Shown here one piece after another: positions 25,999 through 38,800 of a stretch of DNA of 64,000 nucleotides. The notes beneath the pieces were generated by a model. That model was not told the DNA's origin and made no database searches. It saw nothing but the letters and a program-made list of their open reading frames with translations. This stretch comes from Lytechinus variegatus (Eukaryota; Echinodermata; Echinoidea; Temnopleuroida; Toxopneustidae): assembly GCF_018143015.1 (NCBI RefSeq), contig NC_054746.1:18281532-18345531 (forward strand). The letters run 5' to 3'. A program made the translations under genes and the position numbers. Each line of letters opens with the position of its first letter. The first letter of the stretch is position 1.

Positions 25999-26750
25999 CC
26001 CTATCTAGGCCGGGGGGGCCTCGGATCCCCCCCTCAACGAATCGCGCGATATTTTCGCCGCGCAAAATTTTTTGACCGCGCCGCTCGGTGACTTTTTACT
26101 TTCAAGTCTTGCGCAACTTTTGAGACCAATTTCGCGTCACCCGGGTACGTGGTTCCGAAATTACGCAACATTATGTAAGAGCATGTCAGACCAAAAACTG
26201 CTCAAAACGTGATTTTGTGTACAAAGTCAATGCAAATTGTGTTTTCAACCAAAATTCATAAATGCATGATTATTTTTAGTTTTGCTGGTCTAAATGTATT
26301 TATTTTATGCTTTTTATGATCACAGAAAAGTCCCAAACGAATTTCATTGAAAAAACAATGAAATCCAAAGGTCAAAAAACAAAGAAATACCTAAGAAATT
26401 GCAAAAAACAATATAATACATAAGAAAATGATTTGATATCGCAATTTTTTCAAGCACAATCGCTAAAAACACCACATAGAGTTTATGTACCAAAAATTAG
26501 TACATTTGGAGCAGTATTTAGGGAGTTAGAGGAAAAAGTATGATTTCCCATACTAATTACGATTAGCATAATCACTTTATAGCAATTCGTATGAAATAAA
26601 TCACTATACAATCTTGTAGATTATGTCCCAGGCAACCCGCGTGCCAAATTTCGGCGCGATCGCGCCGTCGACGGCCGAGATCTTAAGGGGGGCCTGGGAG
26701 CCCCCCCCCCTCGCCATATGAACTCCCAAAATACCCCGGCCTAGATAGGG
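25999..26750. mobile_element. piggyBac-like non-autonomous element
   Basis: CCCTATCTAGGCCGGGG at the left is matched by CCCCGGCCTAGATAGGG at the right, with TTAA at 25995-25998 and 26751-26754. The 752-bp interior is non-coding, with GC-rich ends and an AT-rich middle. TTAA plus CCCT ends are piggyBac hallmarks. Confidence 0.85.
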
Positions 26751-27149
26751 TTAAAGAATAATCCTACCCCAATCTCTACCCTGATAAAACATGATTGTGT
26801 AGATTAATGTGACAATTATCACACCCCCCCCCGATACAAACACACTCCCTCACACAAATGGAAAGAGGCAAAGGCATTCGAACACCGAGGTGATTTGAAT
26901 TTTGATAGGAATTTCAGGCCTTGATTAAGACATCTTTACCACAAAGAAGGGTTCGTTTTTTTTAACTCGTATTAATGAAAACCATGCATAAAAACCATGC
27001 AGGTGAATGCAGCGATCAAGTTGAAACGATCATATTCTCGCTCGTTGTGCTCTTCCTGATATGAAGATACAGTACATTATAATGGTGTGGGAAAGAAATC
27101 GACTGTTTCCGCTGAATGGGAAGATCTAGTCTAAACCACTATGTTAAGG

Positions 27150-27415
27150 CCCACGTGCGTACAGATTAGGGGTTTGGGGCCATTTCCCCCAAAAAGTTTT
27201 ACTACCCAGAAAAAAAAGGAGAAAGGGTATTAACGAAAAGGAAAAGGGTGAAATATTATAATCTTCTGAAAAGTATGTCAAATTCTATCACAAAATTAGA
27301 TTGTTGTACCAAGAATATCAAACAATTTTGCTCGCTCGCTTCGCCTCTTGCAACTTTTTTTCCTGCTACGCGACGTCTGGCCCCTATTTTTTTATTCGCT
27401 CATACGTTACTGTGT
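27150..27415. mobile_element. hAT-like element, worn
   Basis: GTGCGTACAGATTAGGGG to CGCTCATACGTTACTG, with GCTCGCTCGCTTCGCC inside. Ends resemble the intact copy at 61.7 kb. Confidence 0.5.
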
Positions 27416-27877
27416 AGGCCTATATGTATACCGTATCATATATCATCTTTCATGAGGAAACATTATTCATATCCTCATCAGAATTGGATACAATAACATT
27501 TCAACCAGTAATAGGCACTCAAATAAAGTCGCATTTGGTAGATCAGCATTTTGATTCGTGCAATTGTGCATGAGTTGCGCAACAAGGGATTTTAAAAAAG
27601 GAGGGGTGCACTGGGGTAGTGAAGGGCATGCCTTAGCATGCTTAGTGGTTGGTGTGCTGAGGCGAAAGGTCGGGCAAGGTCTCTAAAAATCAGCTCTTCT
27701 GTTGATAAATTATGGTTGCCCGGAATGGTTGTCACGTATTAAGCCAGTACCAGCAACAAAAGGCAAGATCGAGGTTTTAAATTTTAGGGGGGGGGGGGCG
27801 GTGGGACAAAAATCCGTTGAATATCATTGCTTTAAGTGGTATTTCTCTCTCACTCTTTCGTTCAGAAATTCCTCGCC

Positions 27878-28276
27878 ATGCCTGTCGACTTTTCCGGTAA
27901 ATGGGCCGTCGCTAAATTCGACGATTTCTCACCAATGCTCGACAAACTACAAATACCCGAAGACAAGCGACCACCACCCAATTTCATCTCCAAACTCACA
28001 GTCGAGGTGAGACACAGTGGCGACTGCATCGAGATCGTCAGCCAAACCTCGATGGGCGAGCGGGTCAACGCGGTCGAAGTCGGGAAAACTTGCAAGTTCG
28101 TCATGTTCGGCAACATGATCGAGGCGGACGTCACAGCTGCTTGGGATGGCGATCGTTTGGTGATCACCGATACCGGCCGCGGTGTCAAGCTCATTCGCGA
28201 GCTGGTCGGAGACCAAACCTTGTGCACGTTCGTCTTCGGCGATGTTGAAGTCAAGCTCTACTACGATAGAGTGTAG
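27878..28276 (+). CDS. FABP/CRABP-family lipid-binding protein, single coding exon
   Basis: An uninterrupted 132-residue reading frame runs from MPVDFSGKW to YYDRV, the full length of the intracellular lipid-binding family. It has the N-terminal family motif (GKWAVAKFDDFSPMLDKL, a near match to the FABP signature), LTVEV, ADVTAAWDGDRL and a final strand FGDVEVKLYY. There Lys-x-Tyr stands where most members have Arg-x-Tyr. It is clearly related to the minus-strand gene at 11.5-12.4 kb (shared MPxDFSGxW and DVTAAWDGD versus MTVTASWEGD) but lacks that gene's intron. The ATG follows a long pyrimidine tract ending TTCAG (27865) by 12 bases, a credible 3' splice site, so an upstream leader exon is likely. 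The exon is markedly richer in G and C, especially at third codon positions, than its surroundings. An in-frame GTG lies further upstream but cannot be the start if splicing occurs at 27865. A possible polyadenylation signal is AATAAA near 28933. Confidence 0.87.
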   Translation: MPVDFSGKWAVAKFDDFSPMLDKLQIPEDKRPPPNFISKLTVEVRHSGDCIEIVSQTSMGERVNAVEVGKTCKFVMFGNMIEADVTAAWDGDRLVITDTGRGVKLIRELVGDQTLCTFVFGDVEVKLYYDRV

Positions 28277-28536
28277 ATCGTCGTTATTCGCTCCACATTT
28301 TATTCAACATATCTATATTCCTATCCGACAATGGATATCGTCTGGGGGTTCTTTAAAATTTCAAGACCAGACGCCAGAATCGAGAGGTTAAGATGGATTT
28401 ATTTCTCAAGCTACCGAGATGAAGTCTCAATGTGAGGATCGATGTAAAGATCATCGAGTTCCATGTGCCTCCCAGACGATAATACGAATCATCGCCATAT
28501 AAAGTTTATACGGAGCCTCTAAGAACCGCTTTAAGG

Positions 28537-28843
28537 AGACATGACATTTTCCCCCCGGCAACTTGTTCCCAAGAGTTACTTACTCGTCCCCTACTCGCTC
28601 ACTCGACAATAACTAGTTCGATTGGGAACGAGTTTGAAGTCAAGAAAACGAATGATAAGTCGAGGGAATGAGTTATAAGTCGAGGAAACGAGTTATAAGT
28701 CAAGGGAATGAGTTTTAAGTCGAGGAAACTAGTCAAAAGTCGAGGAAACGAGTTATATAAGTCGAGGACCAAATTGTAAGTCAGGTTAGGAAACGACTTA
28801 GTTACTCGCGGGATTACGAGTTAGGGGGAAACCATGCCATGTA
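28537..28843. mobile_element. MITE containing a 20-bp minisatellite
   Basis: Imperfect inverted ends ACATGACATTTTCCCCCC and GGGGGAAACCATGCCATGT surround a short array (about 28627-28770). The array has roughly seven units of the type AAGTCGAGGAAACGAGTTAT, alternating CGAGGAAACGA with GAGGGAATGA. It lies about 260 bp past the plus-strand FABP stop. Confidence 0.7.
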
Positions 28844-29968
28844 ACCTTAGGGCCTCCGAAATAATGTAACCACAGACGTTAAAGTTGAAAATGATTTAAG
28901 ATTTACGGACAATCTTTAACCTGAAAGCCAATAATAAATTATTTACAAAGGCTCTTTACAAGTTTAGAGTCCCAGCTAGCAAGGCATTCGATGGTTTGCC
29001 CTTTCGAAGAGAAAAAATTCAGGTACGTGTCCTATTGATATCCGATGCCTGATATATAAGATATGTTGAATATACATAATTGTTTCACTTTCTTATCCAG
29101 ATAAACAAAATGATCCGATGACAAAATATTGATACGAAAGCGCCTGAAAATGTGTCCGAAAATCAAAAATGGTAAATAGTATCAAACACCATCATACAGA
29201 TCGTACAGTTAGAGGTGAGGCGGGGGGGGGAGGTGGGGCGGGGCTTGCCACTATTGTAATACTGAAAGTTACAATTAGAAATAAGAGTTATCACTCTTGC
29301 TTTGTCATCATGTTTACAGTTTCTTTCGGGCTTTCAATACTAAATTTCTGAATACTTGTTTGCAGAGATCGAATAACCCACTTTGTATCTTGTATATTTT
29401 GCCATTATTTTCTTAAAATAATTTAACACAAGAACACTAGAAACGATGGTCATTGAAATACTCAATCTCATTCTAGTGATTCGTTTCGTACTATATTTTT
29501 TCGTGCATTTTTGTTGACTTGTATCTTATTTTGGATTGAGAACGTGAAAACTGCCTCTTTCATTCATGCCTATAGATTTCCCAGAATTTGAGGAAATGGT
29601 GAAATCAACATTAGGTAGAATTAGATGGAAATTGGAAATGTGTATTAGTTAGAATTAGACGAAATTTCCATTAGTTAGAACAGATGACAATTTGAACCGT
29701 GTAAGTTTGTTCATTAAACTTATGTAAAGCATTGGACCTTACGAAAACACGTCGTTTGATTTGTACTGATTCTGTCCATTTTCTACTGAGTAATACTGTT
29801 AACGAGTTGAGAATGTTGAGAAGTGCGATATAGTAGATCGGATCAGGGGTGGGGTCAGGATATTTTGAGATGGGGGGAGGGCGGCAAGACCTCAAATAAC
29901 GTCACGTTTTCTTAATTGAATACCGTCATGCTGTTCTTCCTTTTCTTCTTACTTTTAAAATAGCTATC

Positions 29969-30091
29969 GGGAAATTCCATAAAATATGAACGTCCAACCC
30001 GATGTTCATCATGACATGGTCAGTTCATGAAGTAAAACTTGAGGAAAAATGGGGGTCGGATGTACAAAAAGGTTATTCTATGGAATTGCCC
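29969..30091. mobile_element. short MITE, ends GGGAAATTCCATAAAATAT, copy 1
   Basis: 123-bp element ending CTATGGAATTGCCC; flanks TATC and TATT. The GACGTCC/GTCGGA-type inner arms match the 59.2-kb copy. Confidence 0.7.
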
Positions 30092-30326
30092 TATTGTCAC
30101 CAGCTGACTGTATTAAAGGGGAGCTATGTAGTCTATTCTGCTTCAATTCTAAAAGCTAATCTTCCTCCATTACTCTCATCTTTAAAACAAGATTTTCTTT
30201 GTACATTCTTTTATCCATCCGTTTAATACGGTGCCGTACGATGTATTCCTTCCTCTTCTTTTTTTTCCATCCCTCACGAAAACGCATGCCGACACCCCCC
30301 CCCCCCACACACAAAAAAAAAACCTA

Positions 30327-30573
30327 GGCCCGAATTCTGATAGCCTGGTTAAATTATCCCTCGTCCAAGTGTAGTAATAAACCCCCATATATAATCCTAG
30401 GTTTAAGATTCGTATTTTTATTATTTTGGTATTCTGACTGCCAGGTTTAACTGGCTATCAGATTACCAAAATAATTAAACTACACTTAGACCAGAGGTGA
30501 GTATTAGAGGTTAAGTTAAACCACGGTTAACTTTAGACTAGGGTTAAGTTAAACCTGCTTTCAGAATCTGGGC
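30327..30573. mobile_element. palindromic MITE with AGATTCTGA-type ends
   Basis: CCCGAATTCTGATAGCC at the left and CTTTCAGAATCTGGGCCC at the right, with the inner GGTTTAACTGGCTATCAGA partly repeated inverted. No ORF. Confidence 0.6.
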
Positions 30574-30835
30574 CCTCCTCTCTCATCTCGCCCTACCTCT
30601 CTTCACCCCCCCCCCCATCCAGTCCTCTATTTCTATCCATCTCTCGCTCCCTTTCTCTGCCGTCTTCCTACTTTTGTAACTTCAGAATCTGGCCCTCTTT
30701 CATCTCGCCCTACCTCTCTTCACACCCCCCCCCCATCCAGTCCTCTATTTCTATCCATCTCTCGCTCCCTTTCTCTGCCGATTTACTTCTTTTTTAACTT
30801 CAGAATCTGGCCCTCCTCTCTCATCTCGCCCTTCA
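30574..30835. repeat. tandem duplication of a pyrimidine-rich ~115-bp unit
   Basis: TCATCTCGCCCTACCTCTCTT through GCTCCCTTTCTCTGCCG to CAGAATCTGG occurs twice nearly identically, with a third partial unit. The shared AGAATCTGG suggests it grew from the adjacent MITE's end. Confidence 0.85.
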
Positions 30836-32111
30836 GATTTTTACTTTTTCATATCTCTAAGTTCGGTTCCTGTGTCCTGTGTCACAAACGGATTTGAGTA
30901 TTTTCTATCGATATTTTGAAACAATCTACTGAAATCTTTACATCTGATTGGCTGAGCATGAATCAGTGAAAAACAATTACACTGTTCATGAAAAGTCCCG
31001 AGGACTCTATCCATTTTTATCTCCCTTCTCTGATAGGCAATAGCTCAAAGTATTGTACATTGTCTGAAATTGTGAAATCTGATTCTAAGTGGTATTTCAG
31101 TGCAAGAATTCGCAACGTCGCTATCTGCATTTAAACAGTTTTTTAAACACCAATACTCCCAAAATTTTATGCCCCCTCTGTCGTTTTGTTGGTACTTCCT
31201 TAACGCCTCAATATTTCGAAAGGAAATTTCGAGACTTTTTCTCTGATCCTTCCCGCACATTTTTATACCAAATATATGGCGATCGGACCCACCGTGCGGG
31301 TGTCAGATTACGTTTACCGAACACGTCACTGAAATTTCGCTATTTCTTTAGAATGACTGTGTATAACCCTATGGACAACATCAGGGGCTTTTTTAATTTA
31401 TGAAAATAATTTTCTAGCAAGTATTGTTCTAAATAGTGTAAATAATTACCACACAACCAGCGTTGAGTGTTTTTGAAGAAATTGTAGTACACTTAATTCA
31501 TCTCCAAAAGACAACAGTGCAGATCGAACTCTTATTGCATTTTTTGCGATTTTAGAAAATGCATTTTCAGAGTAGACAATAAAAAGAAATATTAGCAGTT
31601 GGTAGTTCTGTCAATGGCGTGATTAGTGAACATTATCCCCTTTAAAAAAAACGCATTATCCTCATCTATCTAGCTCACTTCTCAATTATCTCTTGCATTT
31701 TGCATTCAATGACACATCTAGGAGACAACTGCACAATTAGCAACTTTTTGTTGGGGGGGGGGGAGGCAATAACAGCAAAACTAAAAACACTTAAGTTTAA
31801 TCTTATGATCATAATTTGGGAAAGAAAGGAGACAACATCCACGCTTTTATTTAAATCTAAGTACAGTGTACAACTATCAACCAAAATCTTTCCTCACACG
31901 TTCATTCAGATTAATTTGTCTTGTTCACCTCGCATGTTTTATCAACTGTTAGCTTCTTTCAATATCAAAGTGCACAACTCTTTAAAAGCTCTCTCATCTT
32001 ACAGAAGATGAACATTAAAACAGAAATTACAAACACACCATTTACATACTTGAAAGGGATGATATCTTTTAATCACAAACACAAAATCGGAGGACAGGCA
32101 TATAGATCCAT

Positions 32112-32117
32112 TTTATT
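32112..32117 (-). terminator. candidate polyadenylation signal of the SLC3A2-like gene
   Basis: AATAAA on the minus strand about 700 bases past the stop codon; this is the first clear one I found downstream of the last exon. Confidence 0.35.
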
Positions 32118-32818
32118 TCCCAAGGCGATTAATCAGCTTTGTGGGAGTGTTTCTTCTCATGGGTACACTTAACATTCCAAAAAGGGACAGTTACATGGGG
32201 TTACTTTCTAGTGCTCTAGAGAAAAAAAAATGTTCCAGACAGTCGTTGGTGTCATTCTCCTTGAAGGAGCATCACATGTTTCCACATTTTTTCCCACAGG
32301 AATGACTTAATAACTGAGCACTTGAAGTGTCAATAAACTGGTGCTATTGTGTATTTGCTTCTTCTGTGCTGAAATTCTAACTAATAATGCAGACAGTTCG
32401 CCATCTCACTATCTTTTTTTCTTCACTAATGATGGCGCAGGCAGCGCTAAATTGTGATAAAAAATTACCCTTCACCAAAAATTTTCCCACAAATTAAAAG
32501 GGTTATCAACATTAAGTTTGAAGTGCGAGAGAGGAATAAAACGCTGGACGTAAGTGATTATTAACAGTGGTTTCAGTTTCACCAGTCTGTCTCCACGAAA
32601 ACTCCAAATACCATTTCTAGTTGGAGCAGACAAAACATAGCAGGAACCCTTGCAACTTTTCATCTACAGAAATGCAGAAAAAATGGTTGGATGAATAAAT
32701 TTTTAATAAATGACAGAAACATTATGGGCTAAAGCTGAAAGACGGCATTCATGATCACTACTAAAGAAAATAGGGAAACATGGACAAAGACATAATAAAT
32801 CAAATCATGAATCATGTG

Positions 32819-35800
32819 TTAAACCTCTATAAGGACAGAGGTGGCTGGTTCAACAGTAAGTTGGGACAGGGTGACCCACTTCTTCTCGGGCATCATGCCG
32901 GAGCTGCTTAGCTTGAACTTTCCTTCGGTGTAAACACGGTCTTTGACTTTCACTTCAAAGTCGACCGGAGCGGAGGAGGAACCAAAGTTGGTGATGACCA
33001 GGTAGCCGCGCCATTCTGGGAACTGACGAAGGTAGGCATAGACAGTTTCAGAGGCGTGGATCATGGTGTATTCTCCAGCGGTCATTGATGGCTCACCATG
33101 TAGGCTTGCTAGCTCTTTGTATACAGAGAATGGAGATTTCTTGTCATTACTTTGAACCTGTGGAGGAGAGAAAATGTTGGATTATAAATCATGATGCAGA
33201 TGGGAGAAAATGAGGTTAAGTAAAGTTTGCTTTCATTCAGTTGATTTTTTTTCTTCATTCTACTGATACAAATATGAAGAGTCAAATCTCTTTACAGCCT
33301 ATACCCTCATACCCAGAAGCCGTTTAGAAACATCACACTCATAAATCCCTATGCGTATTACTAGTACATGACCTTTGCATTTGACTGGCTCATTAAAATC
33401 AAACCAAGAAAGCTGCAATTTCACATTATATTCAGCACTATTTACTTTGATAAATGACTTAATACAATATTGTTTTTATTCAGTCTTGTTACTGTACCAG
33501 CTGAAAATATTTACAAACTTGCATTTGTATACAAACTGGATTTAATATGAAAATCAGTACCCCAAATCTGCATGAAGCCATTTCAATCACACTTCTCACA
33601 GGTCTTTGCATGCTTCATTGAAGCTCCTTTTCAAACCGTACCACTGCTCTTGGCTTGTCACACAAACAAATATTGACGAAGAAACTCACCTCGACACTGT
33701 ACTTGGGGTTGGTAGGCAGAGGCTGCCAGGCTGTGGCATTGGCTGCAGTGAAATTACCATTGGTGAAGTTGGCCCAGTACATAGGTCCACGGAAAGCATC
33801 ATCACCGGCGGCACTCTGTGGAGGTACAAAGTGGATTTATCTCATTCAACACATCAAATAACATGAATATATATATATATACTATTAGTGGAATAGACAA
33901 TCATGAGCACATGTTAGGGAAAACGTCCTGTGAAGATCATGCTTAGAGCGGCTGGTTCCTTGTGATTTTGGGATACACAGAACCTTAAGTTTAAGCAACT
34001 ACACATATCTTGATTGGTGAGCAGACAAGATGGGTCCAAAAGTAAACAAAACTTTACACCGTTGTCAATACTACAGGCTCACATGGATTCTGAGAGGGCA
34101 AGTAATTTTAGTCTTCACAAAGAACAGGTTAATGATGCTATGCAGAGTTCATCAATGGGAGAATCAAGGAGATTGTAAACAGTAATGATCTTTTTTTGCG
34201 TTTTGGGTAACCTGTAAATTCTGAAAGCTGAGAAAAGAAAGGATCGATCTTACTGTATCTTGAATGATTGTTGTACATGGTTTTTAAAAGTAAGGTTGAC
34301 TATTTCAGAAGTAAATCAGATCAGGAGTTACTGAATGGATACCAATATGATGGCAATTCTGTTGCCTCCATTTGCCATGCAATGCCTACTGAAATTGCAT
34401 CAAATCTTGTGCAGACAATGGTGAAATAGCAGAATCAAATGCTCAGGAGTATTATTTTGCAAACATACCGTATCGAGGGCTCCAAGCTCTTCTCCATAGT
34501 AAGTGATGGGTGCTCCAGGAAGGGTGAGCAGAATGAAATTGAGTGAGCGTACAAACTGCTCTCCAGCACGGCTAGCGATGCGAGACATGCTCTCGTCACC
34601 GAGCTGCATGATGGGAAAAAAAAACAATCTTTAGAGTAATCTCAGTAACAGAGGGGGATCCTGTACTGGTAAAAGCATCACAAATTATTTGCTACTTTTG
34701 TTTAATTCCATGCTTCATTTCATATTAATAAGTGGATTGGTGGATTGGAAAACTGAATGTACAGTCTAATGCATATTTTTTTTTAAATCTAATATTTAAT
34801 TTCTGACAAGTACATCTTGTATTTTGTCTCATTTCTAGTAAGGCCATGTCCAATTTTTCTTGTACCGACTCGGTATATTTTGTTTAGATGATCAAATCGG
34901 GAAGGGAATTGATTTTAGCCCTATGCTGAAGATGCATTGGGGAAAGAATCAATGGAATATCCATTTCATTTGGGCGAATAAAAGACCTAGCTCGACAGCA
35001 CAGAAAATTCTACTGGTGTACATCAACAAGTGAATTCTGCAATTCTCTTCTCGCTTCTTCCAGTAAGCAATGGATTAATGTATAGCAGTATTCAGCAATG
35101 TCAGAATCTCCACTTACTGTCCAAGTATTCCATCTGTTTTCAAAAGCATCATCATCCTTGGCAGCTAACCAGCTTGCCACAGCACCCTGGATAGCGTCAA
35201 CTGTTGGGGCGCCATCTATAGCCTTAGCAAAGCCAAGGTTGATCACCAAGTCTGCTTCGCGGGTTCCGTTGCCAAACTGGAGGACAGCATCTGCGGGAGC
35301 CTTCTCGGTTTCCGTCACCATGAGCCTGAAGTCAAGAAAAAAACTTTGTATTAATTTCCAATATTTGGTCAGACTGAAAGGAGGAATTGGTTGGGATAAA
35401 CAGACCTTCATTTTTGATCACCTCTTTCCAGACTCTGATTTGATTTTGAACTCAGTAAATATTGTAGTCCCATATGTAGATTTTCATGGCAACACCGTTG
35501 AAGTCTACATGTGGGACTACAATATTTACAGTGGGTAAGTTCAAATCAGAGTCAGGAAAGAGGTGAATATTCTTCACTTTTCTGATAGTTTTCAACTAAA
35601 TCAAAATAATTTCAAGGAATTATAGAAAATAGATGGCCATTTCATGGATTTAAAGATGTAAAATGTGAAATTTTATTTTTAGCAATTTTTTTTTCTAGCA
35701 GGAGTGCGAAATTTTGTAAACGTATAGACCCAGGCCTATGAATTATTATAAAATAGCTCTGTATTTTTAAGCATCGTGATTGGCCAATACGCATCACATG

Positions 35801-38800
35801 ACATCCAACTATTTTGGTGCACTGCACGGCAGTGCAAAAGGCGCGCAACGAAAATTGATATTGCACGCTCAAGCCAACCAGTGCGGTAGAAGTCCAACAA
35901 AACTGTACTGTAACTTTTTAAAAATTTGTTGCTATTTTATAAAACAAATAATGCACTCGCTCTGTCGTGCGTAAAAGTAAATGCAGAGAAAGCTTGGTTT
36001 CTTCAGATGATGCACACTGGGCACTCGCTGCAAGCGGTTCGTGCACAGTGCGGCATCTATCTAAAGAAACCTCGCGTGCTCTGCATTTCCACTAACGCAC
36101 TCGGCTGCATGCATTATTTGTCTAATAGCTACGCAGCTATTGCATATACCATGTACGAAAAATCTACAATTTATCATACATGTATTGTAATGAATTGATT
36201 TGAGCTCCTCAAGAAGAGCAATTCTGAGGAGCTCAATTGAGCTCCTCAAAATAAGGAGAGCGATTTATTGAGCTCCACGAAATTATAAACGTGAAGGACT
36301 GGATAAAGTGATAAGCGCCTTAAGAGCCTTATAACTACCATCCCCCAAAAGCATCACAAAACTTCCAAGAAGAGCAAATGCTTGAAATACATGAATGTGA
36401 ATAATAAATGAAACTGCAGCCAAACAGTTCAGTATACTAATGTTACAGGACCCTGGTTAGTTGTCATAGATCAGGACGTGCAAATTAAAATTAACAATGA
36501 AATAAACTGTACCAAAAAAAAAAATAAATTAAAATGACCCACCTGTACTTTCCAAGGTAGCTTTTGTCGTTGAAGACTTCTCTCCAGCTTACAAGGAGGT
36601 TGTGAAGTTTGGCTTGGACACCAGGGCAAGAATCACCAACACAGGAGTATTGCTACAGATGGAAAAAAAAGATGATTTATTGATCTTTAAAACTGATTAA
36701 AAGGGCTTTTTCAATCTATTCCTTTGGAGTTGGTAGTGAATAAAACGTACCTTGACATTTGCAATACGATACAAAATGTGAGATTTTAAGGCCCAATGGA
36801 ACATTTTTTTTTAAAATCACAATAAAAACAAGCAATCAACTTTTTTATCAATCTAATACAATGGCGTAAGAGACATTTTGATTTTATCTGAAACAAGGGC
36901 TCAAGCAGCTCTTGAAAACCCTCGTATATATATGACAAATATACAGGAACATATTAAGCACCTACCGTAGCCGAGGCCCCGCTTCCAGATGGGTCATTTG
37001 ATTCTGGTTGAGTAGCAGGCTCTGGTTCACTGGTTGGTTCTGGCTCGCTGGTGGGTTCTGGCTGATTTGCAACAGTTGTAGAACTAGCTGGACTTGCAGT
37101 TGGAGTTTGAGTCTCATTTCCTGCTTGGCGGCGGCGACGATTGCCAAGGGCTGTGGCGACATCACCAGATTCATAGATGTAATCAACATCACTGAAAACG
37201 AAGCCATCAACCTTGCGCTCAAACCAGAACTTGAGGGCATCCTTAAATATTAAAGGCAAAAATCATTTCAATGATTCGTGTGAAACAAACATAAATCTTT
37301 GCAAATAGAAATGACATGTGTTCAAACTTTTATATCAGATAAAATGTGGGAATTAATTTAACAAGATTTTCCTATCTTAGTACAATGTCAATAAAAAGAG
37401 TTCACAGAAAAACAACATTTTGTGAATCAAGAATCTAATATGAAAACTTTCTTTCAATTTTTTGTATAATTTTTTATTCTATTTTATGTGATATGCCTAT
37501 CTGATGTTTTAATTTATTCAAATCAACTTATCAATAAGCTGGACTTGACCCTTGAAGTTGAGATCTTACCTGAATGGCCATCTGGACGTTGATGTTGTCG
37601 TAGTTGAGGTCTGGTTGATCTGTTGTCAAGTAATGGTAGTAGCACTGACCCCTGACAGCATCATAGGTCCATGCAGAGTCACCATACTTGTTGAGCTGCA
37701 AGAAAACAACAATCAGTCAGAAATAAGGATTTCAAACTCAAAAAGATCGGTTTCCATCTTAGCATTGGTCAAAACTGGATATATCTTGTATCAATTACTT
37801 CTTTTTCTAGACACAATTAATTCATTATCATCACTTCTAATTTTTATTATTCATTCAGTTTTTGCTATATAAATTATCGCATTCATTGATAACATCTATT
37901 TGTGAAATTCATAAGGCTTTTTAGAAGAGGGGTACATATCTCTTGAGGAGGTTGGGAGGGGCTATTGTCCCAATACTGAAACTACCGTACTGTGTAAGAA
38001 TAAAGAGCAGCTAAGGATATATTGAGAGATCAATGCAATAAATACATTTCATGCTGAATTCTTTTAGACTCTAGGAATCTCCTCCAAACCAAGCAAACTT
38101 GAGGACTCTTGAAATACCCCAAAATTCAATAACTGTTATTTCGATGAATCAAAAGGTAAAATAAAGTAAATGTGAACATTGCATCGAACAAATTTACTGT
38201 GTGTGACTGGACAAATGACATACCCAATCATTTGGTGGGTTAGCTTGATCACAATCTTCCCATACGTAGTAATCGCTGTAGTTGCCAGTCCTGTTACGAC
38301 TGGCCAAGAACCAAGGATGCTCATCACTGGAATGGTTTGGGACAAATTCTAAGATCACTTTCAGCCCTGTTAAAAAAGAAAAAAAAAAAAAGAAAATAGA
38401 GATAAATAAATAGTATCTCATAAATAAGTGGAAAATTAAATTATAAATAAATTGTTCTACAAGATCAAAACAGGCAAATATAATAGAGTAGCCGGCATAA
38501 ATACCGGTATAAACAATGAAGTAATCAAAAATATAAAGACCAAGCTCTTGAATGCAGACCTCCATTTTATGAAAGTACGAGTAAGAATTTTTTTCTTTAA
38601 AACATCAGGGTTTTTTTAAACAATGTTAATGCTTACTGCTTAGAAGTGCAGATCGTTATAATCTCCAAATCGGGTTAGTGCAAACCAAATATGAGGATAT
38701 TCAGTGGAGACAAATTTCATGATCAACAAATTCAATTTTAGAGAACAGCATGATTGGTTGCATATGAATACATGTACAATTATGTACATGTACTTATACA

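Larger units (their letters stand above)
28900..32100. other. intergenic, repeats only
   Basis: Apart from the MITEs and tandem repeats listed, I see AT-rich sequence with poly-G/C runs (about 29222 and 31754) and no exon-like frame. Confidence 0.5.

Noticed and set aside
27862-28254. 130-residue antisense frame opposite the plus-strand FABP gene
   Set aside because: It is a shadow of GC-rich codons on the coding strand and has no family features.
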